Shown here piece after piece: positions 22,530-35,516 of a DNA stretch of 64,000 nt. Source of the stretch: Galaxea fascicularis (Eukaryota > Cnidaria > Anthozoa > Scleractinia > Euphylliidae). Position 1 is the first letter of the stretch, and each line of letters opens with the position of its first letter. The translations under genes were made by a program, and so were the position numbers. The notes below the pieces were generated by a model. It did not search any database, had not been told where the DNA came from, and was given only the letters and a program-made list of their open reading frames with translations. The DNA lies in assembly GCA_948470475.1 (NCBI GenBank), contig OX419336.1:31873415-31937414 (forward strand). The letters are read 5' to 3'.

Positions 22530-22676
22530 CTTATTACGGTCATAACTTTTTTAATCATCACATGAGCTGTCATTAGTCATTGAGGCCGTTGGAACTCCCG
22601 CTGCTATTTGATTACTTAATTATATTTGCAATCGAGATGATCGAGAGCTGTATTTTAAAAGTTATGACCGTAATAA
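22530..22676. repeat. Inverted repeat next to a SINE
   Basis: TTATTACGGTCATAACTTTT (from 22531) is repeated as its reverse complement at 22656-22676, 2 bp before the SINE head. Probably a small fold-back element or the SINE target. Confidence 0.55.
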
Positions 22677-22678
22677 CC

Positions 22679-23090
22679 GCCGACCGGTTGGCTCAGTGGT
22701 AGAGCCGGACTGCTGTGCGGGAGGTCGGGGGTTCAAGTCCAGGCCGGACCAACACTCAGGGTCTTTAAATAACTGAGGAGAAAATGCTACCTTTGAAATG
22801 ACATCTGCAAATGGTTGGACTTTCTAGTCTTCTCGGATAGGGACGATAAAACCAGAGGTCCCGCCTCACGGTACTGGTGTGGGACGTTAAAGAACCCACA
22901 CACTGATCGAAAAGAGTAGGGGACGTAGTCCCCGGTGTGATGGTCTATAACGTATTCTGTTATGGGGGCAGCTGTTTTGATCCTCCTATTCATTCAAATA
23001 AAATTGTAAACTGCGTGGCTGCAATTTGCGCCTAAAAAGCAGTCTGGCAAAGTCCCCCAAAAAGTGTTGTAAAGCGCTATATAAATCCTC

Positions 23091-23122
<32 letters not shown>

Positions 23123-23123
23123 T
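22679..23123 (+). mobile_element. Full-length tRNA-derived SINE
   Basis: The head has A box TGGCTCAGTGGTAGAGC and B box GGTTCAAGTCC. The body includes CTTCTCGGATAGGGACG and TTAAAGAACCCACACACTG. The 3' end reads GTAAAGCGCTATATAAATCC and runs into (ATT)n. The body module recurs at 57981. Not a tRNA gene: no foldable acceptor stem or cloverleaf. Confidence 0.8.
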
Positions 23124-23283
23124 AAAACGAACAACGCTTCTAAAAAAACGGCCAGAAATTCCCTCCGCGCCATGAGTTGCCTGAGGACTATACACAGTTT
23201 AAATTTAGTCAACATTTTAGTCACAGTAAGAGTCTTTTTTTTTCAATGCTGCTTCTGCTCTTATCGTTTGAGACTATTAATAT

Positions 23284-23655
23284 TTAGTAGAATCCAACTA
23301 GTGCTCTATTATCAATGCTGCGTTCTGATTGGTTGAGCTACTAGTAGGCTATTTGTTATAGCCCACTAGTAGCGAAAAGCGCTGGCTTTGAAAACCAAAA
23401 CAAAGCGGCTGAATCGCGTTTTGCTGAAGCTTCGGACGAGTATTTGAGCTCATTATTACATAAATCTATACCCAAATCTACAAAGAAGTCAACTAAGTAT
23501 GGAATTAATGAAGATATTTAAAGGTAGGAATACACAAAATAAATTTGAACTGTTGACAAATGTTACCGTAAATTTGACTCCTTTTGCAATTACTATTTCT
23601 ATCGTCTTTTTGACAAACTAAAATAACTATTTGTCTCGATATTTTTTTGAGCAAC

Positions 23656-23686
<31 letters not shown>

Positions 23687-23735
23687 GAGCCCGAATGGGC
23701 TCTGAGTCAATAGTCCATTCGGGCCCCTGATTCAG

Positions 23736-23764
<29 letters not shown>
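23284..23764. mobile_element. MITE with terminal repeats and a fold-back end
   Basis: TTAGTAGAATCCAACTAGT (23284-23302) matches the reverse complement of 23654-23675 (AACTAGTTGGATTTTACTAA). Immediately to the right, 23673-23764 is a strong hairpin: AACAATTATTCCTCGAGCCC and onward returns as its complement after about 25 bp. An internal palindrome (CTACTAGTAGGC...GCCCACTAGTAG) lies at 23338-23375. Non-coding. Confidence 0.7.
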
Positions 23765-23766
<2 letters not shown>

Positions 23767-25440
23767 TTATACCAAGTCATTCAGTTCTGAGGCTACAGAT
23801 TGTTTTTTTTCTGTCGGTGGGAGAATCGGAGAAGTGGAAATGGGCTTCAGATCCACTGGTACAGTTATTTCCGTTCCAAGCAGCTGGAAACAGAAAAGCC
23901 ATGATGGGTCCATTCGAGATGGGAAGTGAGGCGAACACTTGGGTGGAGTGATGGTGTCAATGTTTTCGTGCATCAAATTATCTCCTCAAGATGAGGGAAC
24001 AATTAGGAAGAGAGCAAGCGCATTTGAAAAACGAGTAGTGACTTGTATGAGGGGTGATAACCCTCTTATGAGAATGCTCAGTGTTGCACGTAACAAAATT
24101 ATTTATGTCACAGACTCTTGATATATATAATTAATAATCATGACAATTTTGATATTATTAACGTCGGCTCTGAGCGTTTAAGTTGTTTGACACTTTTTCA
24201 TTTTCGTGAGCGTGGCCAGTTGCAAATGAACGGCTTTGGCACTATACTGACTACGGATAGAATAAGGGATTACATTACATGCATGCCTTCTTCAGAATAG
24301 TACTGGTAGGACCAGTAGTGTTGCCTGGAAAAATTTCCACTTAGCTAGAAAGTCTCTGGTAATTTCCGGGTAATTTGTTAAATCGCAGTCACGTCTTAAA
24401 GGTTTCGTTTTCACATCCACGCAAGTCAGATCAGTAATTGAAAGCTATACACATTAAATATAATATTGACTAAAGCAAAATCATCGTTGACCTTGTAGAT
24501 ATCAGTTACCGCATGAGACGGAGGGACATTTGAGGTTTGTCTGTACCGGTTCTAGAGAGTTCTGGCAACTGACGACTTCGACGGCAACGAAAATTAACGT
24601 CATTTCAAAAGATAACTTTCCTTTTTTGTAACTGTTTCGCGACTTTTTTAACATGTAAGATGCTAGCGAACTGACAAGGTCTACTATTAGCGGTGTTGAA
24701 GTAAAAAAAAAAAAAAATGCCATCACGCGCTCACGTTCTCGAGAAAACCTAAAATGTGGTCATTACGCCCTTTTCAGCCCCTAGCAGTAAGCAGCATGTA
24801 ACTTGATTCAGCATAAAATTCCAATTCCCTGATGACTGAACAGCTTCTCTCAACTTTTACCACGGGGCACATTTGTATAGTTCTGTAAGGAGAATATTCA
24901 TATTGGTCCGATGGCTGAAAGGGTCGATAGAAGTACAGGTAACCTGATTATCAGCCCGTCCTGAGGGGGTGGTGCCCGCCCAAGAAAAACCTGATAGTCT
25001 GGCTAGATTACAGTATTCTGTAATGAAATCGCCTAGACACTTATTGTTTTGATGTACCAAAGTATTGAAATGTAAAATGCCTACAGATGTACTGTAAACC
25101 CTTTTGGTTCGTAAATTGTGTCTAGCTTTAAACATTGGATTTAAGCTGGTTGAGTATTTCTGTATTATTTGCCTAAGCACCGCTCAGTAATTCCTTTATC
25201 TGTAGTCAAATTTTTCTTGGTCAGTTTTGATCCAAATGATTACAACCATTTACATATACTGAAAGCAATGGCTTGCCGGTGCTCAGTTGCAGAGTATTCA
25301 TGTTCCTGGATTTTGGGACCAGAAATCTTGGAATCCTAAATCTGAGCCTTTGTGATACTGAAACCAGATTAAGGGGGCACTACGCTTAAATGCCTTGTTT
25401 TTAATTCGCATATTTCAGCACTTTTTCTTTAAAAATCTAG
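23765..25440. other. No gene recognised
   Basis: Both strands show only short open frames without motifs. A poly-A run at 24700-24717. Confidence 0.4.
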
Positions 25441-25690
25441 CCAAGATTTCATTCAACCAAAAAATAGCGCCATTTGGTTGGAGTTCTTGGTGCAGTAAAA
25501 GTTTTAGAATGTCTTTTATGATGTTGGAAATATTTTGATGGAATAAAAGTGTGTGTGTGTGGGAGGGGGGGGGGGGGGGGGAGGGAGATGTAGAAAATTA
25601 TGAAAAAAAAACTATTGGATTTGAAGGTGATTGAAAATTGAAATTGAAAGTGAACGTTAGTAGACAAAAACCAATGATGAGGTGCTGAAC
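25441..25690. repeat. Dispersed repeat family X, copy 1
   Basis: Contains GTTGGAGTT, GGAATAAAAGTG, a GT/poly-G tract (25550-25590), then GAAAATTATG...TTGGATTTGAAGGTGATTGAA and TTAGTAGACAAA. The same blocks recur in order at 40029-40245, and the right half recurs at 60895-60990. Confidence 0.6.
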
Positions 25691-25699
25691 TCTGTGAGA

Positions 25700-28600
25700 C
25701 TTCATGAATGAATGACAATTACATCATCACAGGTTCATTTAAAATCACGGGTGTTGTGATGTGATGTGAATAAATTTATGAATAGAAAATCGGGTCGATC
25801 TGTGTGTTTCTTATGAGGTAATTATCACATTTGAAGTGATGGATGCGGAGAATACTGGCGGTATCTCAGTCCAGCAAAAAATAACTTTCTTTCCTTTTTG
25901 AATGCTGATGAAAACAGTATGGTGTCCAAATTAAGCTGATGATTGACACAACAGCGTGCAATGGTCTACCTTTTATATTTCAGAGGCCTTACAGACTCAT
26001 CGCAGATCTTTGAACATGCTCTACTCATAATATTAAGCTCTTTTAACACACGGATCGAATCATACGGGCTGTCCATTTACCTTTCAAAATATCAACGCTC
26101 AACAAAACTCAGCAACCCCCTCGTTTAATCATTACGAAGATGTAATTAACGAAGTTTCATGTAGCTTTAACTGAGGGTTAAAATTCTTATTCCACTGAAG
26201 AGACTAGCTGCCAAAACCTATCCGAAATAGCATAGACTGCTAAAGTTTAAGTTGCTTTACCTTTAAGCAAATTCCCTTCTTGTGTAAGAGCGGTTGGATG
26301 GCAACCTTGTCCATCTTTGGCTTATCGCATGCATGAGCCCTTCCAGTTAAGAGGATTAACAAGTTACACCTTCACATCATGACTATGTTTGGGCTAGAAG
26401 ATGATAAGTTTGGGCTAGAAGCGCGAACCAACATTTGAATTCGAAAGATTCAGTGTGCGAGGTATCAAGAAAGCTTTCTTTGTTCAGTTGCAGATATTGT
26501 AGAGTTAATAAAATTTGCATATAAAGCTTGAAAGCACTTAATATATTTAGTTTGGTCACATTTATCTCTGAGTCAGAGAAGCCTAATCGCACAGTAACCT
26601 GCATGCACGACGAGTTAATGATGTATTTACATTACCTTTCACTGCAAGCTTCAAGTTTTCACTGTGTTACCAGTGCTTTTTAGCTGCGATCCGTCATCAG
26701 CACTGCATTTTCACTGTATAACCTTTCCGTAAACTTATTTAAGTTGCGGTGAGAACATAATCTTTTGACGACTCCTCCAACGCTGTTGCCATCGTCGAAC
26801 TGATGCAGTCAAGGTAATTTTCTATCAACATATTAATCATTCTCGTCTTTCTTCCAACACTTTGGGGCATCGTCTTAATCCATGTATTGCTTTATCTTGA
26901 CGAGAACAAACTTGCTGTTTAGATGCAACAAATTCTATCATATTATAACTAGCCATGTAACTTTAATATTGCTAGGGGATGTGTTTTGATAAGACGTTTC
27001 ATTCAAGGCGAAATGTCGAAAAAGAAATATTTAGTATTGATGCCTAGTTCCTACTTAACACAATGTGTTCTTTTTAATATCTATTTTTACATGATATATC
27101 TATGCGATCAGTAAATTGGCAGAAGTTACTTATAACATAGCATTATTTAAAGCGTTCGAAGTGTTCAAGCATCATATGATTATTTTCCTTTTAGAGGGAT
27201 TTTGTTTGGCACGGGTAAATTCAAAGTGAACAATGATTGGCTCAAAAGACAATAAAATTTTGCTTTGTTTGGATTTCTTTTGTCTTTGTGTTTTCATTTG
27301 AAGTTTACTTTTCGCTTCTGTCTACACTGAATTATTTTCTTAGGGACACGTTCCCGAGAAACACGAAGTAGCAGTTTATAACAACTTTATTTGCATAGTA
27401 ACGTCAATTTTAAAAGAAATAAAGGAGGAATGCAAACTGGGTGCCAACAGGGAGGAACTGGATCCTCATATAGAGAAACATTCAAGTTATGCTAATGATG
27501 ATGATGACGACAATGAGAGTGACTTTAATCATATTTTCATCCGTCCAGTTAGAAGACTCAGTGCGGTAACAACGTCGGGATCAGGAGTCTTTCTCGACAC
27601 GAAGGCTATAAACAGGCAAAATACTTGAATTTAAGAACGGAGAATTTCCCACACAAAAATGTTCTTTAAAAGACACAAAAGAAGTAGCATCAGTCGGCGA
27701 AATTTTAACTCGGCTTAGAAGACGGTTCCATGATGTAGGTGCAGAGTCAGAAGAAACGTATGTACACTCTTCACAATTTACAAGTCTAAGGAACAAAGAA
27801 ACTCGATTTTGAGTTAAACTGACTGAAGGATCTCACGGCTTGAAAGTAAAATGTAATGCGCTTTGAGGACCTGCCAGTTATGATTGTATCGGTAGGTAGC
27901 CAGTACAGATCCAGAGGCGCTTATGACATGTTCATGATGCTTCTCTTTTCCATGGTCTAATCATGATGATACTCACTAAGTAAAAGTAGCTGCTTTTTCG
28001 GGCAAAAAGGTTTTTTATAGAACATTAAAACAATCAAATAGGTAGTTAATATTACTCAAAGAGTTGAGCTGCAGTTTTTGTTTGCTTTCAGCTTGATGTG
28101 TAGTATATATGAACCAGCCAAGAGATAAAACCTTTGGCTATGATTCTCTTATGTCTTGTCTAAGTCTACCCTCTGCCACATTTCACATTTCAGTTGACGC
28201 ACGATGATGTAGTAAAGTAGCTCTCAAACGAAGAAGGCTAATGAACAAGTTTGGCTGTTATGACAACATTTGTTATTTTAGGCTAGTACTGTCTTCGTCA
28301 TCGAAACACTAGGCCATGAGAGAAGTCTTTATCCCCGACCGGACGTTTTCACTGACAGGCCATTCTTGGTCAAGTTTTCAACTGTACAAAAATGGGCAAT
28401 TTGAGTTGCTTTATGACTGATTGCGTAAGTGAGGCCTGTGTCCGGTCTGGACTCTTAAATATTACACTTGTTTGTGCGGCCACTAACGAGTTAGAGTTTT
28501 TTAAAAAGAAGACCACCATGTAATGAGCTGCAGGGGTAATTTATGGTACAAAGTCTGGATCAGCCTATTTTTCTACATGAAGAATCGGAGAACATTTTAA

Positions 28601-31600
28601 TGTTTTTCCAACATACTACGAGCCGTTTTCCTCTGGCACTGAAAGAAATATATTTAAAAAATATATATATATAAATGAGGATGTGGGATGTACGGTTTTT
28701 TTTTCACAAAGAAACGTTACCGAAAGCGTTGAATAGCAAGAATTGCTGTGAAAGAGAAATAACGTGATGAAAAGACGGAAAATCGGTAACGAATAAATTG
28801 TTCACTGCAAAAGTCTTAACTAGGTATTAATATTTGTAATAAATAATTAATTCATACAAACTTAACTGAGATACCTCAATCTTATATATACTTTTCATGT
28901 CATTCATTGCTGCAAATACAGCTCGACTTAGATTATAAGAATTGACCACAAGAATTTCTTTGCTGAATTCTTTAGTTTAGGAATTTGATATTTGCTTTGG
29001 GTTTTGGGCCAAAATTTAATTTGAACCCCAAAAGGAGTAAAGATTCTAGAAAATTTATACATATCACATTAAATAGGCTTTCTAAATGTAAAATGATTCG
29101 TCAATTTTAAAAGACAATCAGAAAACATTGCCAGTCGCAAATGGAGTTTTAATTTGCCATTAAATTTATTTCACCTGTAGCTCGGCTTTACGGAGAGTCC
29201 CATATATGGAGAATGAAAAAAAAAAACATTGATTTTGATTATCGTTCTCTGATTTTACGGTCTTTTTTTTAAATCTTTGCTTTTCGTCCTGCGATGCCGT
29301 CAAATACAGATTAATTAATGTATTCCGGCCGTGATAACCGCTAAAACGAAGAAAAAACACAACAACGAAAAGCGAAAAATTTCTACCTGAAACAATTCAA
29401 TTTGAAAAAAAAAAAGGAGTGTGTATGTATTTATAACCAAATAATAACAAACATGATAAAAACGGGTTACTATAGTGCTTGTTTGAAATTTAATGACAGA
29501 GGTATACAGGACAATGACTTAACACTCTCTTTACCAAACTATCGGATCCGGCTATACGTTTGCAGGCATGATTAAAAAAGAGTCGCAACATGTTGGTGTG
29601 TTTATACCATTGTCAGAAACTGTTTGGTTGCTTTGTTCGTTCCATTAGCCTTTTATTAAACTTTGGCTCTCCACGAGTAATTATCTGTATGGCTTTTAAT
29701 GGATCTTTCAATTTCTTTCTCCATCTGCAATCACGGATGTTCTAATATTTTTCTAGTCTACCCTAATTTGCTTTTTTCGCTTTTCCTATTTTCAGGTCGT
29801 TTAGAAATATTACGCTTTTAGACAAATTCATGTCAAGTCATGATCGTTGGTGTTTACCAAAATATTCAGCTATATTTTGGAGCAGGAAACCTTAGAAAAA
29901 ATGCCCTCTTCAATGTGGGCTGATTTTTAGCATAAGTTAGCTTCCACCGTAATTCCTGAAATATTCACTCCCTGGATAAAAACGAAGGGATTATCAAGAG
30001 CCAGCGTAAGATATGATGTTTGATATTGAGAATTATTGTTTTGTTGTTTGTGGTAGAATCTCATGAATTTTCAATTGGCTTGGCATTAACGTTTACTTTG
30101 TTGGTGGTAATTTAGGGCTTTGAGTGACAGCCGTCCATTGAAATGCAAAAACCCGAGATCGCTTGTTACTGCCGGGTGTTAACCGATTTGATTGTTCTTG
30201 TCAGAACAAACATTAAGTTTTAAAAGCAGCCGAGGAAAAGGAAAAAGATCTGATATAGTTTGTGAGAAGGCTCATTGATTTCGCAAACCTTCAGAGATCT
30301 TGGTGGATAAGGTAACTAAACCGTAAGTTAAACTGGTTTGGTTAGCGGGGCGCTATTTCCTCCCCAGAACTTATCATAAGTGCTCGCTATTCTTCAATTT
30401 CTGTGATTTCTTGTGATAGAACAAACACTCCATGATTGTTTTTGCAATGAAAGCTGATCAAGAGAAATTGAGGTAATGGTTTTAAGTTCGCCTAGAGTAT
30501 TTCCAGCAACTTCCTCTTCCATCCATTCCTTTCGAAAAAGTTATGTATATTAATGTTCTGTCGAAGTCCTGTCAATGTGGAATGTTTCTTTCTGTCATGA
30601 ATAGCTAGCAACAACGAAAGTTGTTCTCTAAATGTTGTTTCGTTCTTAGGCAACTCAGTGATCTCGCACAATGTCTGATGCAGTCATTCTGTTTTACAAA
30701 TTGCCAGGAAATCATGTTTCTTTATAAAAAGAAAAGGAATGATTGCGATTCAAAACGCTCAGTTCGACTGAATTTTTCAGCGCACCATTTCAAGCGCTTT
30801 CTTCTCTACCTGATTCTGTTTTGTTACTTAGCAATGTTCAAGACTATCCTGCAAAGTGACTACAATTCTATCCTGACTGATCGGTAACTTCCGCACTCAG
30901 GGATTTAAATTGAAACAGAAGTTACGCGTGAAAAGAATGTTGCGAAAAATTTAATAAAACAATGCAGAAATTCCATGGTTGTTGAGAGAGCTTGTTTGCC
31001 AATTTTCATCGATGTATTGCTTTACTTTGGTTCGCAAATGATGTTTGCATTAAACAAAATCGTGCATTTTGAGAAAACAAAACCATCAAATGGGCTAAGG
31101 TGGGCTACTCGGAGAAATCGCCCTGCTTGGCCAGAACACTGGTAAAAATTATAACATTCAGATTCTAATCTGGTTTCTATGCCTTCAAACGTACTAACAG
31201 TTTACTGTGATGCCAGTCACTTGTCAACGTTTTTAGTTATCATCCCTGAACAAGTAAACAATTGTTTCCGATTTCATAAGGATTCACAGTGAACAGAGTG
31301 AATCTTATGAAAGTTTGGCCGAAGCTTCCGCGGTTAGTGTGGAATTCGTGTGAAAAATCGTGAACAGGAAATCTGTGTTGGTACATTGTATAAGACGAAT
31401 TTAGGGATATTTGTCCAAGACATTTCGTAGACAGAATACTCAAAATTTCAGAAAACAGCTGAGGCTATTGAGGTCTTATTTTATAACAGTATTTTGGCTG
31501 AGAGAAAGAACAGGTTTGAAGAAGAAGCAGTTGTTTTTAAGTCCCCGGGAGTTAAGTGTATCTTCGCGGTTGCAGAAATTTAGTCTGTGTTGTTATGAAT

Positions 31601-34600
31601 CAACAAAGACAAGAAGATAAGAAACACTGAACAAATAAATGAAATAAAATCAGGACCAGAGAACTGGTAGGCAAAAGGTTTTCGTTTAATCGGTGCTGAA
31701 TTAAAGGACTACTTTCTTTTACATTGCCTTCTGTTGCTCTTTTACAACGATTTATCTTCAGTATCTAGTGTCTCTTCCTTGTTATCTTTCGTAACATGGT
31801 TCTCATACTGACTTAGCCGCATGGAGACAATCAGAGGTCAGATACCAGATTTTTTTATATTTTTCTGGTCTCCTGCCTTTGATAACATTATTCAGCATTT
31901 CTTTTATCTTATATACTGTAATAATGACAAAAGGAAACAACAAATCACATTCGACAAACAGAAATTATGGAAATAATTATGAAATCAATACAAGATTTCT
32001 CCATTGTCTAAAAGTACAATATTCATAAGGCTTCCTTGAATGCCGTGGGCACTACAACTGCCCGATGAACAAAAGAGAGAACTGCTGAGTTACATTCAGT
32101 GATGAATAAAAACAGACCTCGTTGAACGACTAAATTGCGACGAAATGTGTCGTCAGATTTTTTTGTAAATCTAAAGCTTTCTGCTTTTATCAGTTATTTG
32201 ACCAAATGAAAGCTGCACTAAATAATCAACACTAGGACAGTTTTTTCGGTTCAATCAAAACAAAAACCACATCAGAAAAATTGTGACAGTGTTTAATTGT
32301 CTTGAAAGAACGAATTGGATAAAAAACCTTCTCGGAAAGAATTGTGTTACTTCTCTGTCTTTTAGGCTGCCTTATTTGAACAACTTGCTCAGAATAATAC
32401 CTGTACTTCTGTTGAGGTAGTCCGAACATTTTAAATTTTTTTAATTGTCAATCATCAGCATGTGAAATAAGGTATGAAATATTTATTGAACGAATTTGCT
32501 TCATTACATGGCCTTCATTTAACTCTTGGGTAGGCGGTTCTTTCGAATGGCGGCCCGAACCGTCGGTAAATAAAAAGAAGTGTAATGAGGCTTAATTTCT
32601 GATTCGAACTTATTAGTTTTCTCCTTTTATTTTTCTAGTTCGTTGTCATGGTTCATCTTCTGTATGTTGACCGCGTTTAAATCAATAAATTGTTACCATG
32701 TTTTGTGTGTTATCCTTTAGAATAAAGCGTAACTTTTATGAAATTGAAATCGATACTCTTATTCGTTTATTTCTTTTTTTTTTTTTAGTAACAGTGAAAT
32801 AAACTGTTCATTTGCAACTTAACAGATTAACCTTACCACAGTATACCGAATAACGGGATAAAACATCCGAAAGTTGTTGTTGTTTTTTAACGATGTAGCA
32901 CGCCTTTTTTGGAAGGTAGCGTTTTCCGTGATGGATCCTTATGAGGTTTGCACACATTAAATCTTCTCAATTACGAGATCAATTTGCAGTTTTCTGAAAT
33001 AAAAATATTTTAATATTTTTATTAATCGTCCTTAAAAGGACGAACATTTCTTTGATATAGATATTCTTCAATGCGAGTTGCCAGAGCTAAATAACAAAAC
33101 TGGAAACTTTGTATTGTAGGCGGCTTGACTGCATTACCCTACGCTTGTAGCGAACAACAGTTAAATCACTCGCAAAAGGAAGGTAAAGTCCACCACACAA
33201 AACTCATTTTCATAACCGATACATTGTTATCTAGGTTTTGGTGTAGCAACCGCGCCTATGAGCAAAATACAGTATCCGTATTTTGGTTTTAAAGAGTTGG
33301 ACCATACCTGTTTTGAGTGTTTGTTTTGAAACTACACTGACTTAACCATTGGACGGTGCTTAGCTTAGCCTTTGGCTGAGAATCTTTAGCTTTCTTTTCC
33401 TGAGATCACAAACAACAAAATGTTGCCGTAACCAACTGCTGTAGAGTAAAGAACGTTGAAATGGACGGAAGCTACGTAGGTGGGTATCAGTTGCCGAGCC
33501 TTCACTGAGCCTAAAGTTAAAGTGACAGTTCGAAGTTCGATTTTCTCCAAGCGTACGCTACTGTTTTGAATGCTATGAATGGTTGACAATAGGCATTTTG
33601 TGTACATTTTATTCCCCAAAATCGAACAAAACACTAAAATTATGTATATGACGCAACTGTCTTCAGTTTCCGTCCTAAGTGAATAAGACAATTTTCGCAA
33701 TACTCCAAGTGAATCCCACAATGCATTCGCTACCGTTGGACAGTACCACAGAAATTATTAATTATCTAGTTGGGTAGAATTTTAGAATGCTCCATTTTGT
33801 CGTTGACACTTCTTGTACTAGTCTTATCCTTTCTTTTGTTTCTCAGTTCTAACAGTAGATTAAGCAAATCATAAGTGCCGCGTCGCTATTGAATCAGGCG
33901 GCGAGAAGGGAGCCGTCGACAAACCGATTAGAAACGACTGCATGTTACTTGTGGTCTCACAATCAAAAGTGACCATAATTGGTGATCAGAAATGCAATAC
34001 TTCGTTCAAAACAAAAGAGGGATTATTAAATTGTTGTCAATGAAGCAGCTGAAAATCTTTTCATGTCATCCGAACAATTCTGCTAACACAACTGAAGTGT
34101 TTTGTTCACTAAACAAGTATTATTACTTTTTACAGAAAGGCTACCAAAACTTACAGTGTGTGGACAGGTATCTTCCATCCGGCTAAATGCTACGAAGTCC
34201 AATAACGTATCTCAGGAAAGGCGCTAACTTGTACGTGTCTTCTCGATGAGATTAAATTTTCGTTAGCTTTATGACAAAACAAAATATGAATCCGGTAGTA
34301 AGACAAATAAGACGAGCTGAAATTCATGACTTTGAAATTAAATTTCAACTCTAATTAAATTTCAGTTAATAAGTAGTATCCACATTCTTGCAACTGAAAA
34401 CCGAAAACTAAATTTAAGTCAGAAAATCAGTTTTTAATTCGCTTTAATAATGTTCCTTTACCTTAACGCAATAGGTATCCACCGCCAAAACTCAAAATGC
34501 TTTCCACCTCACCTCGCTTGCCATTTTTAGGTCAGTTCTAATCAAGAAAAGTTATTAAGTGCAACCGAAGTAATTATTCTTTTACTCTTTCATTGTTTTC

Positions 34601-35440
34601 ACCAACAATGCTTCTATTGGCTGTCAGAGCAGTTAAGTCAAATCCAACTGGGGTGATCTATTAAGATGCAAAGGGTTTTTGATCCCTTAAAATGAGTACT
34701 AGGCTTTTTTGAGACCGTTTGACTGCTTGTAAATATCTCCAGTACCACCACCCTCGATGCAGTGGACGAAAACCTCTTTAGTTACCTGTCGAACAGCAAA
34801 CCGGCCATAACGCTTCTGAACTGCCTCCAGTCAGTCGGTTATCTGTATTGTTACACATGTCAGGTAAGCACAACCTTCACAGGCTGCCGCTAAAAAGGTT
34901 CAAAGAACCACCATAATTCGACCCATCGGTCGGTTTCATTTGTTTCATCTCCTGTAAAGTGCAACTATGCCAGCCGGCACCTCAAACAGATTGTGTGTAA
35001 GTTATATTAAGGCATGGACATCAATAATTCGCGTTTTAGTTCTGAAATCCCTATTCCCTTTCTTTCGTTGAAACAAGAATAGTGTAATTTATTTTTTTTA
35101 GCGAAGAGCTCAAAACTAAAGAAGCAGTCGCTGACCTTTGAGGGAAAGTAAAAGTTACAAGAAATTATGATTCAAATGTTTTTGTTCGAATTTGGTTTTG
35201 GAATTTGCAATGGAAACACTTGTGCGAATGTTTAATTTGGCAGTTACACAACGTTTGTCATTTCTGTGGTATCAGTACAAAGAGATTTGAAACTGATATA
35301 ATCCACTGCCTTAATTAAAGACCCACAGAAAAAATTAACGCTAACAAACTTTTTAGACAAGACCTGCTTTTTAACATTCCCGTGTCGTCAATTAAAAGAA
35401 TTGAATCAGAAAACACTGATTGTCGTTCTTCAGCTGTCTA
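25700..35440. other. Gene-poor region upstream of GPCR 2
   Basis: Nearly 10 kb, AT-rich, with no recognised exon, repeat cluster or RNA gene. Small features: a GATGATGATGACGAC run near 27495, (AT)n near 28660, poly-T near 32770. The longest frame (33721 to 33386, minus, 111 codons) has no motif. It may hold 5' UTR exons and control regions of the divergent receptors. Confidence 0.45.
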
Positions 35441-35516
35441 ATTTTCTGCAGTGTTACCTCGCTCATGCGTATCTACAGCCATAAAAACAGGTATTTTTCT
35501 TTCTCAAGTAGGTAAA

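Noticed and set aside
22257..22565. Plus-strand frame of 102 codons with a hydrophobic start
   Set aside because: Looks like a signal peptide at first, but an overlapping frame is equally open, and no promoter, polyA signal or family was seen.
22679..22752. Possible tRNA gene
   Set aside because: A and B boxes are present, but the acceptor stem and cloverleaf do not form, and a SINE body and (ATT)n tail follow.
33386..33721. Minus-strand frame of 111 codons
   Set aside because: No motif, no splice context and codon use like the surrounding AT-rich DNA. Probably chance.
35451..35516. Upstream extension of GPCR 2 by 22 codons
   Set aside because: It would start with GTG, which is not a normal start in animals. 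ATG at 35517 follows an acceptor-like sequence and aligns with the short N-terminus of the paralogue.
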